Assembly: GCA_902607625.1 (NCBI GenBank)
Contig: CACLKR010000002.1
Span: 1-64,000, forward strand
Direction of reading: 5' to 3'
From: an uncultured Pelagibacteraceae bacterium
GTDB taxonomy: Bacteria > Pseudomonadota > Alphaproteobacteria > Pelagibacterales > Pelagibacteraceae
Length of the DNA stretch: 64,000 nt
Under the pieces are notes generated by a model. The model ran no database searches and was not told the origin of the DNA. It was given only the letters and a program-made list of their open reading frames with translations. Each line of letters begins with the position of its first letter. Within the stretch, counting starts at the first letter, position 1. Both the position numbers and the translations under genes were made by a program. Shown piece after piece: positions 36,332 to 44,534 of this stretch.

Positions 36332-38076
36332 TTAAGAGAAATGTCATCGATCATAAATTCGATCTTTTTTTGTCCTTTCCATTTATTTAATCTCATTCTT
36401 CCTGCAATATTAATTTCCTTTTTATTTTTGCTATCAAGGTAGACACCAAGAGGCGTGTTCTTAGCATTCCATGCAAAGCTTTTGAATACTGAACCATCTT
36501 TACCAATCAAAGTAGATTTAATGTGATTATTGCCAACAACATCAGATGAAAGTACTTTAATATTCTCTATAATAAATTTAGGCTCACTATTTCCAGAACC
36601 AAAAGGTGCAAGAGAATTAACTTCACTAAAGAATTCTTCATTTAATGCGCTTGGTGCAATAACAGAATCTAAATATAAATTTAAGTCTTTTGTGGTTTTA
36701 GAAAATATTTTTTCAAAATTTTTTATTAACAAATCTCTAAAAATTGGGATATTTTTTTCTTTTATTGTAAATCCACCTGCCATTTTGTGGCCACCACCCT
36801 TTTCTAGAATGTTTGATTGTACAGCCCTAATAATTTCAGCACCTATATCGAAACCTACAATCGATCTTGCAGAACCCTTACCAATGTTTTTGTTTAATGA
36901 AATTAATATAGTTGGTTTATTATATTTATCTTTAATTCTTGAAGCTACAATTCCTATTACTCCTTCATGCCAGTAATTTCCTGATAAAACTAAAACAGGA
37001 TGGTTATGAAATCTTTTTACTTCAGAATTAATTTGTTCTGACAGCATCATTTCAATACTTTGTCTTTCTCTATTTGATTTATCTAAATCAACAGCTATTT
37101 GATAAGCTTTCATTGGATCATTTGAGATTAGTAGATCTGCTCCATGAGAAGCTTTACCAACTCTTCCGCCGGCATTAATTCGTGGACCTAATTTAAAACC
37201 TAAATCAAATGTAGTGGGCTGTGAATCTATTTTACATAAATCATATAAAGTTTTTAAACCTAAGTTAGATCTATTTTTTATAATTTTTAATCCTTGTTTT
37301 ACTAAAGCTCTATTTAAATCGATTAATGGAACCACATCACAAACGGTTCCCAAAGCAACTAAATCTAAAAAATTTAATATATCCGGTTCAATAATTTTAT
37401 TTTTTTTAAACCAATTTTCATCACGTAACTTTTTATTTAATGCCACCAAAAAAACAAAACATACACCTGCTGCACAAAGATAATTGAGTCCGGAAGAGTC
37501 ATCATAGCGATTTGGATTAACAATGGCGCATGCACTTGGTAGTTTAATGTCAGATTGATGATGGTCTAATACAATAACGTCAACATTTAACTTTTGTGCA
37601 TAATTTATAGGCTGAAATGATTGGGTTCCACAATCAACTGTAAAAATAATTTTTGTACCCTTACTAATAAGATAGTCAAATCCTGTTAAATTTGGGCCAT
37701 AACCTTCTGTACGTCTGTCCGGTATATAAGTTTGTATTTTTTGTTTTATAGATGAAAAATATCGAAAAAGTAGAGCTGTAGAAGAAGCTCCATCGACATC
37801 GTAGTCACCAAATACACCTATTATTTCTTTTTTAAGAATAGTTTGATAGGTCTTTTCAATTGCATTTTTCATATCCTTTAAACGAAAAGGATTTGGTAAT
37901 AAATTTTTTATTTTAGGGTCTAAGAAAAGACTTATATCTTTAATATTTATTTTTCTTATTGATAATAGTTTAGCAACAATTTCTGTTAAAGAGTGATTTT
38001 CACTAAATTTGGTTACATCGGTTGAATCGAATTTTCTAAATAGCCAGTTTTTACCACTAACTGAAGGAAAATTCAT
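36328..38076 (-). CDS. recJ: Single-stranded-DNA exonuclease RecJ
   Basis: A 5'-3' exonuclease in recombination and mismatch repair. DHH-family motifs are present: GVFGDYDVDGASSTAL, IFTVDCG and VIVLDHHQSD. The DHHA1 part holds GGGHKMAGGF and GPRINAGGRVGKA. The length (582 aa) is normal. It is the last gene of hom-glpX-recJ, an order common in alphaproteobacteria, and overlaps glpX by 4 bp. Confidence 0.95.
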   Translation of the reverse strand: MNFPSVSGKNWLFRKFDSTDVTKFSENHSLTEIVAKLLSIRKINIKDISLFLDPKIKNLLPNPFRLKDMKNAIEKTYQTILKKEIIGVFGDYDVDGASSTALLFRYFSSIKQKIQTYIPDRRTEGYGPNLTGFDYLISKGTKIIFTVDCGTQSFQPINYAQKLNVDVIVLDHHQSDIKLPSACAIVNPNRYDDSSGLNYLCAAGVCFVFLVALNKKLRDENWFKKNKIIEPDILNFLDLVALGTVCDVVPLIDLNRALVKQGLKIIKNRSNLGLKTLYDLCKIDSQPTTFDLGFKLGPRINAGGRVGKASHGADLLISNDPMKAYQIAVDLDKSNRERQSIEMMLSEQINSEVKRFHNHPVLVLSGNYWHEGVIGIVASRIKDKYNKPTILISLNKNIGKGSARSIVGFDIGAEIIRAVQSNILEKGGGHKMAGGFTIKEKNIPIFRDLLIKNFEKIFSKTTKDLNLYLDSVIAPSALNEEFFSEVNSLAPFGSGNSEPKFIIENIKVLSSDVVGNNHIKSTLIGKDGSVFKSFAWNAKNTPLGVYLDSKNKKEINIAGRMRLNKWKGQKKIEFMIDDISLN

Positions 38077-39017
38077 TTTTTATTGTAATTTTTTATTATT
38101 TTATTTATTTTACTGCTCTTGTGAAACACTAAGGTTTCTGAAGTAAAAGTTTTGCCGTGATCTTTTATACCTTTAACGATATCTCCGTCAGTTACTCCGG
38201 TGGCACAAAATATGACGTCACCTTTTGTCATATCATCAATATTATATTTTTTTTTTAGATCTTTAATACCTAATTTATTAGCCCTTCGCTTTTCATTATC
38301 ATTTTGAAATACTAGCCTAGTTTGCATTTGACATTCCAAACAATGTAAGGCGGCTGAAGCCAAAACACCTTCAGGGGCACCACCAATTCCCACATAAATA
38401 TCAACATTAGTTTTTGGGTCAGCTACTGATATGGCCCCCAATACATCTCCATCATCAATAAAATTAATTTTAACACCCATTTCAATGAGAGACTTTGTTA
38501 TAGAATCGTGTCTAGGACGTTTAAGCAGGCAAGCAGTTAATTTATTGGGTTTAACCTTTTTTGCCTCAGCTAGTAATTGAATATTTTTTTTTATATCAAA
38601 ATCTAGATCTAATAAATTCTTTGGAAGATTGGGTCCTATTGCAATTTTTTCCATATAAACATCTGGGGCATTAAATAAATTTCCTCTTCTAGCAACAGCT
38701 AAGACTGATAAAGCATTTGGTAAGTTTTTTGCTGTAAAATTAGTACCCTCTAAAGGATCAACGGCAATATCCAATTCTTCCCCAGTTTTTGTTCCAACTT
38801 CTTCGTTAATATATAACATGGGCGCTTCATCTAGCTCACCTTCCCCAATAACAATTTTGCCTTTCATTTTTATTGAATTTAATTGTTTTCTCATTTCATC
38901 AACAGCAGCTTGATCGGCGGAAATTTTATCATTTTTACCTTTAAAAATGGAAGCGCCATATGCAGCTCTTTCAGTTGCTTTTACAAAAGAGTCTATAAGG
39001 ATTTTATTGATGTTCAT
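38073..39017 (-). CDS. glpX: Class II fructose-1,6-bisphosphatase
   Basis: GlpX removes the 1-phosphate of fructose-1,6-bisphosphate in gluconeogenesis. The metal and substrate motifs GEGELDEAPML, DPLEGTNFTAKN, IDDGDVLGAI and IGGAPEGVLASAAL are all present. The length is 314 aa. It lies directly after hom with no gap. Confidence 0.95.
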   Translation of the reverse strand: MNINKILIDSFVKATERAAYGASIFKGKNDKISADQAAVDEMRKQLNSIKMKGKIVIGEGELDEAPMLYINEEVGTKTGEELDIAVDPLEGTNFTAKNLPNALSVLAVARRGNLFNAPDVYMEKIAIGPNLPKNLLDLDFDIKKNIQLLAEAKKVKPNKLTACLLKRPRHDSITKSLIEMGVKINFIDDGDVLGAISVADPKTNVDIYVGIGGAPEGVLASAALHCLECQMQTRLVFQNDNEKRRANKLGIKDLKKKYNIDDMTKGDVIFCATGVTDGDIVKGIKDHGKTFTSETLVFHKSSKINKIIKNYNKK

Positions 39018-40310
39018 TTACATTTTTTCTATTCTGATAAAAGTAGGTTTTTTCAGTACAAATTTATTTTTTGTTAAATTAAAAAGTAAATTATTATAAT
39101 TTTTTTCCGAATTTGTATGAGTTATTATTATTATAGAAGCTTTTTTATTTTTTTTATCAGGATTTTGTATTAAATTTTTAATTGAGATTTTATTCTTCGA
39201 AAAAATTTTTGTTATAGAAGACAAAACACCTGGTAGATCTTTTACTTCAATACGCAAATAGGAAGAGCAACTGTGATTTAATATATTAAATTTGGCAATT
39301 TTTTTTCTAAAAATTGACGATATGCCAAAAGGAAATTTAATATTTCCTCTCATCACTGAACATAAATCAGATATTAAAGCGGAAGATGTAGGTCCAGGTC
39401 CCGCTCCTTCACCCTGAAAAATGGATTTACCAATTGGTTTACCATCGATAACAATAGCATTTAATACTCCATCTATATTAGCTAAATACGAGTTATTCTG
39501 AATTAAACAAGGATGAACACGCTCAATTAATTTATTTTCCTTAATTTCTGAAATTGATAATAATTTTATTTTGAAACCCAATTTCTTGGCATGCAAAATA
39601 TCAGTTAAATTAATATTTTGAATACCTTCAATTAAAATTTTGTTTTTAGAAATAGTCTTATTAAAAGCTATTGAAGATAAAATTCTTAATTTAGAAGCAG
39701 AGTCATTTCCATCAAGATCAGAACTTGGGTTTGTTTCAGCAAAACCTAAATTTTTAGCTTCATTAAGAACATCTGAAAATTTTTTCTTACTACTTTCCAT
39801 AGAGGATAAAATAAAATTTGTTGTACCATTAAGAATTCCATAAATTTTATTAATTTTATTTGCTATCAAGTTTTCTTTTATTGATCTTATAATTGGTATT
39901 CCTCCTGCTACAGATGCTTCATATTCAAGATTTACTTCATTACTTTCTGCTAATTCGGCAAGTTGATCTCCGTATTTGGCCATTAAAGCTTTGTTTGCTG
40001 TTATCACATGTTTTTTATTTTTTAACGCTGAAAAAACTAATTTTTTTGCAACTCCTTCAGAACCTCCAATTAATTCAACTATAATGTCAAGATCATCTAT
40101 TAAAGGTAATTTTAAAGGATTTTTAAACCATTTTGATTTAGGAATTTTAATTGATCTCTTTTTATTAATATTTTTCGCACAAATATATTTTATGTTTGGA
40201 ATTTTCCCAGTTTTAACAGATATATTATTTTTATTTTTTTCCAAAGTTTTATAAAAATAACTACCAATATTTCCAAATCCAACAACTGCTATATTGATCA
40301 TTTCAGCCAT
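39018..40310 (-). CDS. hom: Homoserine dehydrogenase
   Basis: This enzyme reduces aspartate-semialdehyde to homoserine, leading to threonine and methionine. The NAD(P) loop VVGFGNIGSYFYK is at the N-terminus, YEASVAGGIPIIRSIKENL and GILNGTTNFILSSM in the core, and LGFAETNPSSDLDGNDSASKL carries the catalytic Asp/Lys region. A C-terminal ACT domain (YLRIEVKDLPGVLSSITKIF) suggests feedback control, usually by threonine. An ATG three codons in (40301) is an alternative start. Confidence 0.95.
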   Translation of the reverse strand: MAEMINIAVVGFGNIGSYFYKTLEKNKNNISVKTGKIPNIKYICAKNINKKRSIKIPKSKWFKNPLKLPLIDDLDIIVELIGGSEGVAKKLVFSALKNKKHVITANKALMAKYGDQLAELAESNEVNLEYEASVAGGIPIIRSIKENLIANKINKIYGILNGTTNFILSSMESSKKKFSDVLNEAKNLGFAETNPSSDLDGNDSASKLRILSSIAFNKTISKNKILIEGIQNINLTDILHAKKLGFKIKLLSISEIKENKLIERVHPCLIQNNSYLANIDGVLNAIVIDGKPIGKSIFQGEGAGPGPTSSALISDLCSVMRGNIKFPFGISSIFRKKIAKFNILNHSCSSYLRIEVKDLPGVLSSITKIFSKNKISIKNLIQNPDKKNKKASIIIITHTNSEKNYNNLLFNLTKNKFVLKKPTFIRIEKM

Positions 40311-40315
40311 AATAT

Positions 40316-40972
40316 TTAATCAGGGATGTTATTAATATCAGGATAATCTCTGTTAACATTTTTATTTGTAATTTTTTCTGCCAATATCAAAAATTTTGAT
40401 GATTTCATCTCTTCATATATAGCACTGTCATCAATATTAACGGTTTGTTTTGGTTTCTTATTTTTCTTTTTTACTGTTTTTTCTTTATCAAGATTGATTT
40501 GTTTAGCTAATTCTTTTTCCTCTTCAATTCTTCTTTTTTCATCAAGTTTTACTTGCTTAGCTAATTCTTTTTCCTCTTCAATTCTTCTTTTTTCATCAAG
40601 TTTTACTTGTTTAGCTAATTCTTTTTCCTCTTCGATTCTTCTTTTTTCATCAAGTTTTACTTGTTTAGCTAATTCTTTTTCCTCTTCGATTCTTCTTTTT
40701 TCATCAAGTTTTACTTGTTTAGCTAATTCTTTTTCTTCATTAATCATTTTTTTTTTATTAGTACGTGTTTGTAAAATAATTCTTTCTATATCTGAATTAT
40801 TAGTAAGCTTTTTTTTATTGATATTTTTTACTTCTACAATCATTGTTTTTTTAAAATATGCTTCTCTCTCTTTTTTATTTATACACGCATGATCGCCACA
40901 CCAATACACGACTTTATTATTAGCACAACTAAAAACAACAAAAAATATAATTATATAATAAAACTTTTTCAT
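40316..40972 (-). CDS. Lipoprotein with tandem 18-residue coiled-coil repeats
   Basis: A 218-aa protein of unknown function. The lipobox VFSC (Cys16) marks it as a lipoprotein. Next comes a short Cys-containing part, VVYWCGDHACINKKEREAYF, then four full copies plus a partial copy of an 18-residue unit (EEEKELAKQVKLDEKRRI), strongly charged and helical. A C-terminal Asp/Asn-rich region ends in DINNIPD. The repeat is nearly identical at DNA level, so copy number may vary between strains. It overlaps the start-side neighbour argC by 4 bp. Confidence 0.75.
   Translation of the reverse strand: MKKFYYIIIFFVVFSCANNKVVYWCGDHACINKKEREAYFKKTMIVEVKNINKKKLTNNSDIERIILQTRTNKKKMINEEKELAKQVKLDEKRRIEEEKELAKQVKLDEKRRIEEEKELAKQVKLDEKRRIEEEKELAKQVKLDEKRRIEEEKELAKQINLDKEKTVKKKNKKPKQTVNIDDSAIYEEMKSSKFLILAEKITNKNVNRDYPDINNIPD
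40501..40737. repeat. 54-bp tandem repeat inside the lipoprotein gene
   Basis: Four complete 54-bp units (starting at 40501, 40555, 40609 and 40663) and about 20 bp of a fifth follow one another. They differ at only a few positions (gcttag/gtttag at the unit start, caattc/cgattc inside). The period is a multiple of three, so the frame is kept whatever the copy number. Confidence 0.95.
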
Positions 40973-42006
40973 ATCAGGCCCATGGTTTCTTTTAATTTAA
41001 AAGCAACATTCATATTTTGAACAGCCTGACCAGATGCGCCCTTTATCAAATTGTCGATTGTTGAAATTATTATAACTTTATTTTTAATTCTACTTTTGCA
41101 TACAGAAATATTGCAATAATTTGTATTTATAACATCTCCAGTACCTATTGGAGTATTAAATTTAGCAATTTTTACAAAAAAATTTCTTTTATGATATTTT
41201 TTTAAATATTTATAAATTTTTAAAGCATTTATATTTCTGTGGGTATCCAAATATATAGTCGATAAAATACCTCTAAACATTGGTATAAGATGTGGTGTAA
41301 AAGACACATTAATTTTTTTATGGGAGATTTTAGATAATTCTTGATCTATTTCTGCCATATGTCTATGTGTACCTACTCCATAAGCTGACACAGAGTTAAA
41401 TAAATTTTTGAATTTAAACTTATTTTTTATTTTTTTTCCGGCACCAGAGTAACCCGACTTAGCGTCTATAGTAATATTATTTATATTAATTATTTTTTTT
41501 TTTATCAATGGTATCAATGGTATTTGTATAGATGTTGGGTAGCAACCAGGACATGAGATAATATTGTATTTATTTAAATATTCTCTTGAAAATTCTGTAA
41601 TTGCATATATAGATTTGTTTATTAAATTTTTACATTTATGATTAATTCCATACCATTTTTTATAAAGTTTAAAATCATTTAATCTAAAGTCAGCCGATAA
41701 ATCAATTAGTTTTACGTGATTTGGTATAACCTTTGCAATTTTTTGCGCTTCTCCATTCGGTAGAGCTGTAAAAATTATATCAATGTTGTTCCAATTAATA
41801 CTTGTGATTTTTGTAATCTTTGGAAGATTTTTTTTTATTATCTTTTTATCGTAATTATAAATTTTACCACCTGACGATTTTTTAGCACACAAATATAAAA
41901 TTTTTACTTTGGGGTGGTTTGATAAAATCTTAATTAATTCAAGCCCCACATAGCCAGTAGCTCCAGCTATAGCAATATTCAATGAATCTTTCATCTCGTT
42001 GATCAT
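40969..42006 (-). CDS. argC: N-acetyl-gamma-glutamyl-phosphate reductase
   Basis: Third step of arginine synthesis, reducing N-acetylglutamyl phosphate to the semialdehyde. AIAGATGYVGLELIKIL is the NADPH loop, SCPGCYPTSIQIPL holds the catalytic Cys, and YGVGTHRHMAEIDQEL the catalytic His. The length is 345 aa. An ATG four codons in (MKDSLNIAIAG) is an alternative start. It lies downstream of rpsI after 37 bp. Confidence 0.95.
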   Translation of the reverse strand: MINEMKDSLNIAIAGATGYVGLELIKILSNHPKVKILYLCAKKSSGGKIYNYDKKIIKKNLPKITKITSINWNNIDIIFTALPNGEAQKIAKVIPNHVKLIDLSADFRLNDFKLYKKWYGINHKCKNLINKSIYAITEFSREYLNKYNIISCPGCYPTSIQIPLIPLIKKKIININNITIDAKSGYSGAGKKIKNKFKFKNLFNSVSAYGVGTHRHMAEIDQELSKISHKKINVSFTPHLIPMFRGILSTIYLDTHRNINALKIYKYLKKYHKRNFFVKIAKFNTPIGTGDVINTNYCNISVCKSRIKNKVIIISTIDNLIKGASGQAVQNMNVAFKLKETMGLI

Positions 42007-42043
42007 ATCAGTTATTAATCTTAAGGGGTATTGTAATAAAGAT

Positions 42044-42484
42044 TTATCTTTTGGAAAATTGAAAGCTTCTTCTTGCTTTTCTACGCCCGTATTTTTTCCG
42101 CTCCACAGCCCTAGAGTCTCTTGTGGTAAGTTTCTCTTTTTTTAAAGTAGTTTTAAGTTCTGGTTCAAATAAAATAATAGCTCTTGCTATGCCATGGATA
42201 ATTGCACCTGCTTGTCCAGATAATCCTCCACCTTTTACCATACATTTAACATCAAACTCATTTTGTCTATTAGTAATAGTGAAAGGCCTAAATATGGCTA
42301 TTTGTAAATTTTGTTTTTGGAAATAATCAATCATTTTTTTTCCATTTACTTGAATGTTACCAGATCCTCTTTTTAGCCAAACTTTGGCAATGGATTTTTT
42401 TCTTCTGCCCGTAGCATATTTAGAGTCTTTAAAATTTATCATTACTTCTTCTTTAATTGGTGTTGTATTTGTTTGTGTTTCCAT
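42044..42484 (-). CDS. rpsI: 30S ribosomal protein S9
   Basis: S9 reaches into the decoding centre with its C-terminal tail. [14 protein letters not shown] at the start of the domain and [14 protein letters not shown] at the end are diagnostic. There is a 15-20 residue N-terminal extension ([15 protein letters not shown]) as in other alphaproteobacteria. It follows rplM by one base, the classic rplM-rpsI operon. Confidence 0.97.
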   Translation of the reverse strand: METQTNTTPIKEEVMINFKDSKYATGRRKKSIAKVWLKRGSGNIQVNGKKMIDYFQKQNLQIAIFRPFTITNRQNEFDVKCMVKGGGLSGQAGAIIHGIARAIILFEPELKTTLKKEKLTTRDSRAVERKKYGRRKARRSFQFSKR

Positions 42485-42485
42485 A

Positions 42486-42947
42486 TTAGTTTATTGAAAT
42501 ATAATTTTTTCTATTCATTTTTGCAAAATCAATGATTTTAGGATTTTGCATTTTGTGAGGATGTATATTTCCTTTGTAAATTTTTAACTTTGAGAGTTGT
42601 TTCTTTGCTAGAGGTCCAGAAGGCAGCATTCTTTTAACTGCTAACTTTAAAATTTCTTCTGGTTTCTTTTTTAATAACATAGATGGGACTGTGCTTTTAA
42701 TTCCACCTGGATATCCTGTGTGTCTAAAGTATTTTTTGTTATTAAATTTTTTGCCTGTAAACTTAATTTTTTCAATATTAGTAACAATAACAAAATCACC
42801 GTTGTCCATATGAGGAGTGTATTGATTTTTATTTTTACCTCTTAATGCTTTAGATATATATGTAGCCAATCTACCTACGATTGCATTTTCAGCATCTATT
42901 AAAAGCCAATTATTTTTTATTTCGTCCTTCTTAATAAAACTTGTCAT
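42486..42947 (-). CDS. rplM: 50S ribosomal protein L13
   Basis: An early-assembly large-subunit protein. [45 protein letters not shown] and [20 protein letters not shown] are L13 motifs. The frame is open to 42989, but I use the ATG at 42947 ([11 protein letters not shown], 153 aa), since alphaproteobacterial L13 begins with a very similar short leader. The upstream region, shared with the divergent metY control region, is its likely promoter. Confidence 0.95.
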   Translation of the reverse strand: MTSFIKKDEIKNNWLLIDAENAIVGRLATYISKALRGKNKNQYTPHMDNGDFVIVTNIEKIKFTGKKFNNKKYFRHTGYPGGIKSTVPSMLLKKKPEEILKLAVKRMLPSGPLAKKQLSKLKIYKGNIHPHKMQNPKIIDFAKMNRKNYISIN

Positions 42948-43013
42948 AGTAATTGGCGCATAATTACTGAGATTTGTATACAAAGTCAAATCTTTTGAAG
43001 CTCAAAAAAAAGC

Positions 43014-43042
43014 TTTACATTAAGTATATTTTTTAGTCTAAT
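43014..43042 (+). promoter_or_regulatory. Promoter of the metY riboswitch transcript
   Basis: TTTACA (43014-43019), a 17-bp spacer, and TCTAAT (43037-43042) would start transcription near 43049, exactly at the 5' edge of the SAM-II aptamer. Confidence 0.5.
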
Positions 43043-43044
43043 GA

Positions 43045-43095
43045 TTACTGCCGATTTATATCAATTGCGGGCATTAAACAGCTAAAATGATAGTT
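43045..43095 (+). promoter_or_regulatory. SAM-II riboswitch aptamer
   Basis: This element binds S-adenosylmethionine as a pseudoknot. Seen in the sequence: P1 TGCC (43049-43052) with GGCA (43070-43073); the conserved loop GATTTA...CAATTGCGG; TTAAA; and the AGCTAAAA segment (43080-43087). A pseudoknot helix pairs TATCA (43059-43063) with TGATA (43088-43092). These match the SAM-II class known from alphaproteobacterial methionine genes. A terminator follows at once, so SAM binding probably ends transcription. Confidence 0.85.
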
Positions 43096-43100
43096 TGATG

Positions 43101-43127
43101 AACCGCCTTATTGGGCGGTTTTTTTTT
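43101..43127 (+). terminator. Intrinsic terminator between the two SAM aptamers
   Basis: A 7-bp stem AACCGCC/GGCGGTT with a 6-nt loop TTATTG runs into a run of nine T. The 5' arm can also pair with GCGG (43067-43070) in the 3' side of SAM-II P1. So the ligand-free RNA could form an antiterminator and the SAM-bound RNA a terminator. The pairing is seen; the switch is inference. Confidence 0.85.
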
Positions 43128-43140
43128 ACCGAAATAATTG

Positions 43141-43200
43141 GCTTAGGTATTTGACTATATTGTGCACCTTGAATTTTTCTAAAGCACTAAAAAAGGAGAA
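43141..43200 (+). promoter_or_regulatory. SAM-V riboswitch with the metY Shine-Dalgarno
   Basis: P1 is AGGT (43145-43148) with ACCT (43166-43169). The pseudoknot pairs GTGC (43162-43165) with GCAC (43184-43187) within CTAAAGCACTAAAAAAGGAG. The ribosome-binding site AAGGAG (43193-43198) lies immediately 3' of the pseudoknot, 7 bp before the metY ATG, so SAM binding should block translation. This matches the SAM-V class described from marine bacteria, including the tandem placement after SAM-II. Confidence 0.8.
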
Positions 43201-43205
43201 AAAAA

Positions 43206-44534
43206 ATGACTAAAGATATAAAGCACCCAGAAACAATAGCGTTGCATGGGGGTGAATACAGAAGTGATCCTGCTACTACTGCAGTAGCGGTTCCAATATA
43301 TAGGACCACTTCTTATCAATTTAAGGATACAGATACTGCAGCAAATCTATTTGCCTTAAAAGAGTTTGGAAACATTTATACACGTATAATGAATCCTACT
43401 AACGATGCGTTAGAGAAGAGATTAGCTGCTATAGAAGGTGGTTTAGCTTGTGTTACAGTAGGTTCAGGACAGGCAGCTTCTACTTTTTCAATAACAAATG
43501 TTTGTCAATCAGGAGATAATTTTATTAGTTCAACAGATCTTTATGGTGGAACAGTAAATTTATTTACACATACTTTAAAAAAACTTGGTATTGAAGTTAG
43601 GTATGCTGATCCAACTGATCCAAAAAACTTTGAAAAACTTATTGATGATAAAACTAGAGCTATTTATGCCGAAACTCTTCCAAATCCATATTTAAGAGTT
43701 TTTCCTATTAAAGAAGTATCTGATATAGGGAGAAAATATAATATACCGTTAATAATGGATAACACCGCATCACCATTAATTTGCAAACCGATTGAACAAG
43801 GTGCTGCCGTAGTTGTTCATTCTCTGACAAAATATATTGGTGGTCATGGAACTGTTATTGGTGGATGTTTAATTGATGGAGGTAATTTTGACTGGACAAC
43901 TAATCCAAAAAGGCAACCATTGTATAATGAACCTGACGCAAGTTACGGTGGAGCAGTTTGGGGAAAAGTTGTTCCTGAACTAACAGGAGCCAATGTGGCT
44001 TTTGCAGTACGTGCGAGAGTAGTACTATTAAGAGATTTAGGTTCTGCTTTAGCACCAGATAATGCCTTTGGAATCATTCAAGGCTTAGAAACAGTTGCTT
44101 TAAGAATGAAACAGCATTGTTCAAATGCTGAAAAAGCTGTTGAATTTTTGCAAAAGCATAAAAATGTTGAAAGAGTAATCTACCCTACTCTGCATAAAGG
44201 TGAATTTGGAGCCAGAGCAAAAAAATACTTTAAAGGTGGTAACGGAGGCTTAGTTGGCATTGAAGTTAAAGGTGGTGTTCAAGCAGGTAAAAAGTTTATT
44301 GAGGCACTAAAAATGTTTTATCACGTAGCCAATATTGGTGATGCCAGAAGTTTAGCTATACATCCAGCTACAACTACACATAGTCAATTAACTGAAAAGG
44401 AATTACTGGCTGCTGGAGTAACGCCTGGTTATGTAAGATTGTCTATAGGAATTGAACATCCAGATGACATTATTGCAGATTTAAAACAAGCTTTGGATAC
44501 CGCTGGAAGCGTTAAGCTAAAAGCTGTTAGTTAA
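43206..44534 (+). CDS. metY: O-acetylhomoserine sulfhydrylase
   Basis: A PLP enzyme that makes homocysteine from O-acetylhomoserine and sulfide in methionine synthesis. ETIALHGGEYRSDPATTAVAVPIYRT is cut short here as TIALHGGEYRSDP, GNIYTRIMNPTNDALEKRLA is the family start, and the PLP Lys is in VHSLTKYIGGHGTVIGG. The C-terminal ATTTHSQLTEKE and GYVRLSIGIEHPDDI are typical. The length is 442 aa. Control by two SAM riboswitches upstream fits end-product repression. The last 8 bp overlap the convergent ctaA gene. Confidence 0.95.
   Translation: MTKDIKHPETIALHGGEYRSDPATTAVAVPIYRTTSYQFKDTDTAANLFALKEFGNIYTRIMNPTNDALEKRLAAIEGGLACVTVGSGQAASTFSITNVCQSGDNFISSTDLYGGTVNLFTHTLKKLGIEVRYADPTDPKNFEKLIDDKTRAIYAETLPNPYLRVFPIKEVSDIGRKYNIPLIMDNTASPLICKPIEQGAAVVVHSLTKYIGGHGTVIGGCLIDGGNFDWTTNPKRQPLYNEPDASYGGAVWGKVVPELTGANVAFAVRARVVLLRDLGSALAPDNAFGIIQGLETVALRMKQHCSNAEKAVEFLQKHKNVERVIYPTLHKGEFGARAKKYFKGGNGGLVGIEVKGGVQAGKKFIEALKMFYHVANIGDARSLAIHPATTTHSQLTEKELLAAGVTPGYVRLSIGIEHPDDIIADLKQALDTAGSVKLKAVS

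Noticed and set aside
36530-36976. 148-codon plus-strand frame within recJ
   Set aside because: Antisense to conserved RecJ motifs, no recognisable domain or ribosome-binding site.
40501-40737. CRISPR array
   Set aside because: The units are contiguous 54-bp coding repeats with no spacers and no cas genes in the window.
40494-40892. 132-codon plus-strand frame opposite the lipoprotein repeats
   Set aside because: It is the mirror of the 54-bp repeats, giving a Ser/Phe/Leu-rich low-complexity product; the minus frame has lipobox and operon context.
43014-43205. Second small ORF upstream of metY
   Set aside because: No frame of useful length; the region is fully explained by promoter, two aptamers, terminator and ribosome-binding site.
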